Assembly (NCBI GenBank): GCA_038503065.1 | Contig: JBCAMK010000022.1 | Coordinates: 1,116,001-1,180,000, forward strand | Reading direction: 5' to 3' | Length of the DNA stretch: 64,000 nt | Source: Paragyromitra xinjiangensis | Lineage: Eukaryota > Ascomycota > Pezizomycetes > Pezizales > Discinaceae | In this document: positions 57,479 to 64,000 of the stretch, piece by piece | Layout: each line of letters opens with the position of its first letter | How positions within the stretch are numbered: the stretch's first letter is position 1 | Notes under the pieces: model-generated | What the model was told of the DNA's origin: nothing | Seen by the model: only the letters and a program-made list of their open reading frames with translations | The model's database searches: none | Program-made: the position numbers and the translations under genes

Positions 57479-59641
57479 ATGGTGTCGTTGGACGATAGCT
57501 GTCATAGCCCCCAAGCGACGAGAGGCGTCAACAGTGCGAACTCCGCGGGACGTTTCGATATTGTTGGAAATCTCCCAGAAGACATTTTAGGAGAGCTGAT
57601 TGCGTATTTACCGGACCTAGGTGATCTACAGAGGCTGATCTCATGGCAAACTGTTTGCTCCCTATTCTCCCATCCGTTGTGCTGGCCGTACTTAGAACCT
57701 CCCTCCCCCCTCCCCCACTATTCAAGCTATTTCGTCTTAAATGAGCGATGCCGCTAACAGATGTAGGTTTCAAAACGATGGCGCTTCCTACTCCACAATC
57801 CTTCGACTAGAATCTACCACCAAACCCTCCTACGTAGTACTGTCTTCCGCAGTCTACTTCCTCCCACCTACTACAGTGCCGGTAAGTCAGACACTGAGTC
57901 TTCGTTTTCCTACGCTACCTTTCGTCGCGCGATACGGACCCATATGGCGATCAAGAACGGGAATCTTAACCCTGTTCCAAAACAATATAAATTCGAAGGA
58001 TACGGTGGGAAAGTTGAAGCAGGGCCAATCCTAGCAGATGGGTTTCTGGTGTGGTTGGCGACAACAAGATATTCACCTTCGCATACGATTACGCTCAAGA
58101 TTGTGGACTTGACTCGACCAGCTGGTGGGTTGGAGTTGGAGTATGGTGATGGGGTTGAAGTGGCCGAGTTCACGTGTGGGAATGATTATAAGATTCATAG
58201 GAATGGGTATGATGTTGAGTGGATAGATCTTCATACGTTGAATAATATGTGTTGGAGGGCGTTGGGTTGTGGTGGTGGGTTGGCAGCTTATTGGATTGCT
58301 GGAGAGTAGGTGGCTCGTTTTCTATCGTTGGGCTTGAGGGTTAATTTATGGTGTAGTCCGCATGTTACGATTCGGGATCTTGCGAGGTCGACAGATAGCC
58401 GGAGGCTGGTTATTTCCGGGTTGAATGAGAGGACTAGCAGGGCGCAGGATCGTTATGTTAACCATTTGTTGTGCAACAAGGATTATGTTGTTGTGAATCT
58501 CTCCAAGTCTTCGACGTTTGGAGTGTATTCGGTGGCTTCTATGGCACTCTTACATGTGCTGGATGTCTCGCCTGAGGTTCCTGATAGCTTGTATAATGTG
58601 TTTACAGGAATGCTAAGTGGCTGGAGAGACAGGACTTCCTTCGCGTTGAAGATCCAAGACAACTACCTAATCATCGCCTGCGTTCTGGGAATGTTCTTCC
58701 TCCTCGAGGACACAACCCTCCGCTTCAAATCCTGGGACCTAACCGCACCCCCAATCTACGAAGAACCCGGCGTCTCAAACTACCGAAACAAAGAAGAACC
58801 AATACTGGTAGAAGACTCAGACAGCGAAACCCCACCCCGACCACAAAAATACCCATTCTCCGACCTCCAAATCTTCGAACCCAGCGCCTCCAAAACCCCC
58901 AGTCTACGAGACCCAATCCCAGCATTACGACCCCGGACATTCCTCCGTCCCCTCACAGAACTCAACCTCTCCCTCACACTCCCACACGACATGGGTCTCT
59001 ACGGTCCTAAACTCCTCTTCCAGCCTCACAACACCCTGCAGCTATACTGCCAAGATAACCGCGATCCAAAACACCCTACCCACCCGCATCTCCGCTGGTC
59101 ATACCCTAGTCCACCGACCTCGCTCAATGTCGATGAGACCTTACATTGTAAACAGTTTGCTCCCAGGCGACGCGGGTACACGAAGACGTATAAAGAGGAG
59201 GGAAAGGTGTTTGATCGGTTTAAACGACGGTTTACAACAGATGTGAGGATCGCGGGTGTACGGTATGAGCTCACGCTCCCGCCGGTACCGGTGTGGTCGG
59301 GTGGTGCGTCAACGGCGTGGGGGGATCAGAAGGCGTGGGGGGAGGCGAAGAAGTGTATCAGGTTGCAGATGACGTCGGAGGAGGGGACTAGGGAGGAGGG
59401 GGTGAAGTATTGGGATGCGGAGGTGGGGATGAAGAAGTTTAGGAAGAATCCGCATATGGGACATGCGGTGAACGTGGCTGCGGGATGGGAGGGGGTGGCG
59501 GTGTTGTGGTTGGATCGGATACTTGTTTGGAGGTGGGATTTGGATGAAAAGGGGGAGGTGAAAGGGGTGAAGGTGGGGAAGGGGAAGGATGAGAGGGAGG
59601 GGTTGGCGAAGAGGGTGCTGAGGAAGGTGAAGACTTTCTAG
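57479..59641 (+). CDS. F-box protein with long C-terminal region
   Basis: F-box proteins recruit substrates to SCF ubiquitin ligases. Exons 57479-57652, 57767-58305 and 58357-59641 join in phase to 665 residues. The F-box (about residues 28-75) reads FDIVGNLPEDILGELIAYLP, DLQRLISWQT, then across intron 1 VSKRWRFLLHNPSTRIYHQ. Intron 1 has a GTTTGC donor, weaker than usual. Intron 2 (51 bases, GTAGGT...GTGTAG) removes a TAG that would otherwise interrupt the frame at 58307. The downstream region shows beta-rich segments (VRDLARSTDSRRLVISG-like, DYVVVNLSKSSTFGVYS) compatible with a degenerate propeller, and ends in a basic Lys/Gly-rich tail. The target is unknown. Confidence 0.8.
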
Positions 59642-60384
59642 GTGGGGTGGTTCGGATAAAAGTTTGGTGTAATCAGCGGTTAATGTTGTTTTGTTTGGGA
59701 GGTATTGGGAATTTTATTACATTTTATACTTGGGATTGTGGAGTGGATTTGTTCTGGGGTGTCTCCTGTTTATCATAGCTTTGAGGTTATGTCATATATT
59801 TGAGTCTCGCTCTACTTTTATTGTACGGGGTTAAGGGACTGTTTCAATTGATTTTGCTTGGTTTCTCTTCTAGACCGTCCAGCACTGATAGAATATAGGC
59901 AATGACAGTATTTAAGGATTATGACTGGATGTCATCTGGATTGATCGATAGTAAGACGTTTAAATATCCCAGATACAAGAATACAGTACTTACAATATTA
60001 ATCGTGGCTTTTATCTTTGTACCAGAGTTTCCCTTCCTTATCCTTCCGTATGCTCCCTGCTTCCCCACCTATACACACCCCCTAAGACCACGATGTTATT
60101 TCAGCTTCACTTTACAGAAATCCTCAAACAAATCCATATCAATATCCCCCTGTATCCCACTCTGCATACAAATCAAAATAATAGATCTCAGCTGCACCTC
60201 AAGCCAAGACTCGCTTACCGGACCGCACCCGCAGCCACTCGCTTCCACCGCCAAGGTCACCTCCCGCAGAGCCTCTGTGTAACCAACCTTAACTCCACCC
60301 TCAACGTCATCCCTCCTCCTCCTCCTCCTCCCCCAACTCCCCCCGTAATTCCCCACCACCCTTAATGTAACCCCCGCCACCCTC
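59642..60384. other. Spacer between F-box gene and zinc-knuckle gene
   Basis: No gene is supported. The last 130 bases are strongly C-rich, with CCTCCTCCTCC runs, and probably form the leader of the gene at 60385. Confidence 0.5.
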
Positions 60385-61488
60385 ATGTCACTATCCGGCC
60401 TTCCCTCCGCCTCGCCCTCACTAACCCCCACAGCCCCCAATGCACCCAAACGTCGCATCCGTGCGCCTCCCCCCAAGAACTGCACCTGCGAGTGGTGCGG
60501 TGCCACCTTCACCAAATCTGGTCTCGGCCGCCATTACGATCAATGGGTGTATGCGGTATCTCCTGCGCGGCCGGACGAGAAGCATACCGAGGAGGCTATA
60601 TCGCGAATGCGGGAGCTTCGAAGCGATGTGAGGAGGTTACGCGGGATGAAACATATGGACCCGAAGGAGAAAAAGTCACTACAGAATCGACGGAATTATG
60701 AAAGACATCAGGAACAGCAGGTGGAGAAGAAGAGGGTTAAGAGGATCGCGGATATGGCGAGGAGTATGGTGTTTAAAGAGTTAGCGAAGGAGGTAGAGGA
60801 AATGTATATCACCCTGTCTATGGCTATTTCTTATGCTAAGGATTGTAGACAAGCGCGGCCTTTGACTTTGTCTAATGCTACTCCGATTACACCTGCGTCT
60901 CCGCTTACGGTTCTTAATTTTGCTACACTAGCGTATCACTTCCTTCCTCCGCCGCCTACGGTCTTTCATCCGCTTCCGCTCTCGCATACTGGGACGTGGA
61001 ACGTTACTCATCCTGATATCCACGAGTATACCGCGCTGTATACCCTGTTTCGTAGCTCTTCGACGCTGTCTGAATGGTCGCAACGTCTGAATGAGGAATG
61101 GACCCGCTGGCAGCCTTTAAGCGATCCTGAAAAGTATCAGCTGGCAACACAGGAGCTTGCGCGTGCGTATGCGCGTAAACATGAGGAGCTAGAGCGGCTC
61201 AAGGCATTTGCGGAGCTGTGGGGGGAGGGGAAGAGTTTGCAGGATCGGGCTCGGAAGTGGGAGGGGAGGGCGGCGCAGTTGAGGGAGGTGCATGGGAGAG
61301 CGGAGGAGGTGGCGTTGACGGGGGAGTTGGAGCGGATTTGGAGTGAGAGGGAGGGGAGAGGCGATGATGAGAGGGAATGTGGGGATGGTGAGAGACAGGA
61401 GTTTGGTGAGGGGGATGGGATGGGGATTAGTATGGAGGAGGAGGAGGGAGAAGGGGAGGAGGAGGATGAGGATATTGGGTTTGAGTAA
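60385..61488 (+). CDS. Fungal Cys-knuckle/coiled-coil protein, function unknown
   Basis: The single-exon product has 367 residues. After a Pro/Ser-rich start comes CTCEWCGATFTKSGLGRHYD (residues 33-52), a CxxC...H zinc-finger-like motif continuing GRHYDQWV. The GLGRH-D-W pattern followed by a Pro/Asp/His stretch recalls uncharacterised fungal proteins. Residues 70-135 are highly charged and helical (KKSLQNRRNYERHQEQQVEKK, given here only in part as NRRNYERHQEQQ), like a basic DNA- or RNA-contacting helix. A second coiled coil spans about 250-330, and the C-terminus is acidic (EEEEGEGEEEDED). A nuclear, nucleic-acid-associated role is plausible but inferred. Codons shift from C-ending to G-ending toward the 3' end. 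Confidence 0.75.
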   Translation: MSLSGLPSASPSLTPTAPNAPKRRIRAPPPKNCTCEWCGATFTKSGLGRHYDQWVYAVSPARPDEKHTEEAISRMRELRSDVRRLRGMKHMDPKEKKSLQNRRNYERHQEQQVEKKRVKRIADMARSMVFKELAKEVEEMYITLSMAISYAKDCRQARPLTLSNATPITPASPLTVLNFATLAYHFLPPPPTVFHPLPLSHTGTWNVTHPDIHEYTALYTLFRSSSTLSEWSQRLNEEWTRWQPLSDPEKYQLATQELARAYARKHEELERLKAFAELWGEGKSLQDRARKWEGRAAQLREVHGRAEEVALTGELERIWSEREGRGDDERECGDGERQEFGEGDGMGISMEEEEGEGEEEDEDIGFE

Positions 61489-62702
61489 GGTGGGTTTTGA
61501 GGTGGGTAATTAATGAATGTTTGAGTTTCTTTCGTGTAGGTGGGCTTTGAGTTGGACAATTGAGGGTGGCAAACCTAGGTAATGACTTTCTTTTGAAGTG
61601 AATAGTATCATGTGTTCGTAGGTAGTTTGTCGGTTTTCAAAAACGTCAATTACAAGTATTAGTGTTTGAGGTCCTAACTCTGAACAGCTGTAGGCTTCCT
61701 AATTGGAAATTAATGGCGTTAGCTGTTAATTAAATTTATACCCGCATCAGGCCTGCCAATTAGAGCTGCAGCCATACCGAACAGGCAACTAAGCCTGGCT
61801 TGCATTAAGCAAAATCAAATCGGAAATGCTATTTTAGAGCGATTCCTTAAATTTATTTTCGCTCAAGCTTGCTGCCCCCAAAGTGGTTAAATTAATCATG
61901 GATTATCACTCGCTTAGAGGTCCAATACGAGTGCTAATTGAAGAAGGCAGAATCAAGTAGCGTCAGATGGAACCCCAGAAATAGCACTGACAAGATCGAG
62001 GAATCTAGGTCAAGTCTACTCACCTGCTAACAGTTTGTAGTCCAGACGGGCAAGAACCGATTGTTGTGGGCAGTACTTTCTTATGGGAATACCGTTTTAT
62101 AGGGTAGAAGTGTGCTTCTGTTTACGTTTTAGGGCGAATCCACTACATTCTGTCAGAGGGCTAAGTGAAATAGTTCGATCTTAGATGTTGAAGGTGCTCC
62201 CTAATACGGGGCGTGGTTTCGGGGTCGGAAATGATTGAGGCAGGCACCCGAGCGAGCTATTTAGATAGGGGCCGTACTGCCCATCTCAAACAAGCAAGCA
62301 ACCAAGCCTTCTATTCCTCCCTATGTGCTCAGTATTACAACAGGAGACGAGAGAAACATCCGAGTGATGGTTTATGATCCGTAACCGGGTAACCTCTGCC
62401 TACAGACGCCTTCCGTATCAGAAGACGATAGATGGCCTAAAAGTATGAACCCCGTAGGAGATCCTGCTACGGGCGGGAAATTTCACCGTGACTGGACGGG
62501 TTCTTTAAATAACTATCACCTTAATATCCTCAGCTGAGAGGAATGGACTTAGCTTCTCCTGAGTAATACTTCTCGTACCTATCATTATCTATAGGTCTCT
62601 CATACGGTGGACCTTTGAGTTTATATTTTACCAAATAGTAGCAGTACAACATTAAAACCCAAAATACAGTTTATGCAGGCTACTTATAAGGTTGAATCCT
62701 CT

Positions 62703-63079
62703 CTCTACAAGGTATGGAAATGTCGTCGGGAAATGCATTAGGAAATGTATATTCTGTCATTTATCTTAATACAAATAGTGGCAGGCTTATGGTGTTACAT
62801 CAGAAAAGTAGCATAGGTGGTTGAGAAGGTAGTAGGTGAGCTGAACAGCATGAGTTCAACTCCTGAGTTTCGCTTTTGGTTTGTTTTTTTGCCATTTTGC
62901 CCTCGGAGAGTCATCTGTAAATGTGTATAATTACATGTACCCAAAGTATGCATTTACTAATGCATTCCTCCTACATAACCAGAAACAACTTTCCCAATGA
63001 CTTTCCCAGCGACTTTCCCCTGCCAAAACTGGATAGAGAATATGATGCATTTGCTGATGCATTTCCACACCTCTTAGAG
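62703..63079. mobile_element. CACTA-like non-autonomous element, copy 2 (shorter)
   Basis: The 377-base element starts CTCTACAAGGTATGG and ends CCACACCTCTTAGAG, with TCT directly on both sides (62700-62702 and 63080-63082). It lacks most of the left subterminal array of copy 1 (43839-44542) but keeps the central module and right array. The different 3-bp flanks of the two copies indicate independent insertions. Confidence 0.75.
62811..62890 (+). other. tRNA-like box A/box B module, second copy
   Basis: TAGCATAGGTGG (box A-like) is followed by GAGTTCAACTCC (box B-like) and then by a run of seven T near 62882. The order matches the module at 44251. Both boxes still fit pol III consensus although intervening bases have changed. 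Confidence 0.5.
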
Positions 63080-63130
63080 TCTCGGGGTTATGTCAATGAA
63101 TCAATTTTATAGTTAAAAAAAGAAATACGC

Positions 63131-63844
63131 CTACCAGTCAAAAAACTGTACATTTACACTGTTTGTTTTGGTCAATCTAGACAGATATCCCACGATCAGC
63201 AAAATCATTTTGAGAATCATCCAAAGTGCAGAGAACATGACATGAATCAAGGAGAAGTTGAACATTTTAAGACAAACAGAATTTAAGAAGAAGAGCACTG
63301 TTAACATTGCAAGGAAAATAACAATACGTCCTTTAGTCCTCTCTCGCATAAGGAGTGAAAGGAGTTTCTGATGGTTGACTCCGGACGCCCAACTCGATCC
63401 ATCTCCGGTGGCTGAATAGAAGCAACCGTGCTCATAGATAGCAAGGTTCGCTCCTTGGTTGAGAATGAATGTCACCGTGTTTGATTTCGATTTGCGCGAA
63501 TCTCGTGCCCATGGTATCCGTAGATTATTGGCGTACCGAGAAGATTTAAGGGTCAAATTTTTCTCGAGGAGGATTGTGACGAGAGCTTCATTCTGCGAAG
63601 CAGAGGCCCAGAATAAGGCTGCCCGAGAAAATTTTTCTGATCTGCAGGCTAACTGCCAGAGGGTATAGGTGAGGAGCCGAGCGAGGCGGCGGTTGGTTCT
63701 AATCAATGAGTAAATGTACTTGGGATCGTCTATTTCTTCGGCGATTTGAAGCAAGATCTCGTTCGGCAAGCTTAGGAGTTTGGCGGGTTCGGGTTTCGCT
63801 TCGAGGGTCTTAGTGGAGACGTCGGACACCATACTAGTATACAT
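63131..63844 (-). CDS. F-box/ankyrin-type protein, possibly shortened
   Basis: The ATG at 63844 (MYTSMVSD) or at 63832 is a likely start; the frame remains open to 63982, but the upstream residues look like leader. From 63844 the product has about 237 residues. An F-box-like segment (KLLSLPNEILLQIAEEIDDP, then LIRTNRRLARLL) is followed by two ankyrin-like units, ALFWASASQNEALVTILLEK and a more degenerate TVTFILNQGANLAIYEHG. The last 70 residues are hydrophobic (IVIFLAMLTVLFFLNS, then MILKMILLIVGYL). Fungal F-box/ankyrin proteins usually have many more repeats, so this copy may be truncated or rearranged. A CACTA-like element ends about 50 bases beyond its stop codon. Confidence 0.6.
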   Translation of the reverse strand: MYTSMVSDVSTKTLEAKPEPAKLLSLPNEILLQIAEEIDDPKYIYSLIRTNRRLARLLTYTLWQLACRSEKFSRAALFWASASQNEALVTILLEKNLTLKSSRYANNLRIPWARDSRKSKSNTVTFILNQGANLAIYEHGCFYSATGDGSSWASGVNHQKLLSLLMRERTKGRIVIFLAMLTVLFFLNSVCLKMFNFSLIHVMFSALWMILKMILLIVGYLSRLTKTNSVNVQFFDW

Positions 63845-64000
63845 GATCACTTTTGATGTACCCGTATTTATTGGTGAACAATGTTTTTGTAGCAGGTGGC
63901 TTCGAGTGCAAGTATACGAAGGAATCTCACTCACGCGATAGAGGTCTTGATGGAATGGTGACTGAATAAGGGTGATCGACACGACGATGGTTGAGACGAT

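Larger units (their letters stand above)
61489..63130. other. Intergenic region with a CACTA-like element
   Basis: No gene is supported. The first 1.2 kb shows nothing recognisable. The remainder holds the CACTA-like element at 62703-63079, which ends about 50 bases before the 3' end of the minus-strand gene at 63131. Confidence 0.5.

Noticed and set aside
58307..58309. In-frame stop suggesting a pseudogene or two separate genes
   Set aside because: A 51-base GT-AG intron removes it and keeps phase and total length consistent (666 codons including stop).

Overview
This window is nuclear DNA of a filamentous ascomycete (Pezizomycotina). The evidence is many 50-60 nt GT-AG introns, a Hos3-type histone deacetylase, a Mup1-type permease, a fungal DUF1774-like membrane protein and a GH28 exo-polygalacturonase. 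I cannot place the genus from the sequence alone. All multi-exon models were spliced by hand and checked for codon phase. About 14 genes are well supported. They sit as islands in long gene-poor, repeat-rich stretches (about 23.3-29.0, 29.7-36.7, 40.3-55.1 and 61.5-63.1 kb).

Layout: 2.7-3.2 kb, a conserved small fungal protein; 4.4-6.4 kb, an eight-exon methionine-permease-like transporter; 7.8-9.0 kb, a low-complexity Asn/Thr-repeat protein with basic patches; 9.5-10.2 kb (minus), a DJ-1/PfpI-family protein; 13.0-16.1 kb, a Hos3-like deacetylase with a long disordered tail; 17.6-23.3 kb, three tandem paralogues, each readable as six QxW-like repeats (probably two beta-trefoil domains); 29.0-29.7 kb, a small signal-peptide protein with hydrophobic helices; 36.7-38.1 kb (minus), a probable nuclear protein; 39.3-40.3 kb, the DUF1774-like protein; 50.0-50.3 kb, a possible small gene; 55.1-56.8 kb, the exo-polygalacturonase; 57.5-59.6 kb, an F-box protein; 60.4-61.5 kb, a Cys-rich-knuckle coiled-coil protein; 63.1-63.8 kb (minus), an F-box/ankyrin-like protein. 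No operon-like or biosynthetic cluster logic links these genes. The one clear functional unit is the tandem lectin-like array, whose upstream regions also share short motifs.

The most unusual content is in the repeats. I see (i) two elements with CTCTA termini, 3-bp direct flanks and dense GATGCATTT subterminal repeats, resembling non-autonomous CACTA transposons, each carrying a tRNA-like box A/box B/T-run module; (ii) a TA-flanked MITE family with CT(A/C)GGGT termini; (iii) a very short 49-bp unit inserted twice into one such MITE, each time flanked by a perfect 8-bp direct repeat; (iv) a 666-bp foldback element made of TTTTAAAA-centred palindromes; and (v) a dispersed repeat pair whose differences are almost all transitions, as expected from RIP-like mutation. 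Coding exons also alternate in blocks between C-ending and G-ending codons. No CRISPR array, rRNA or convincing tRNA gene was seen.
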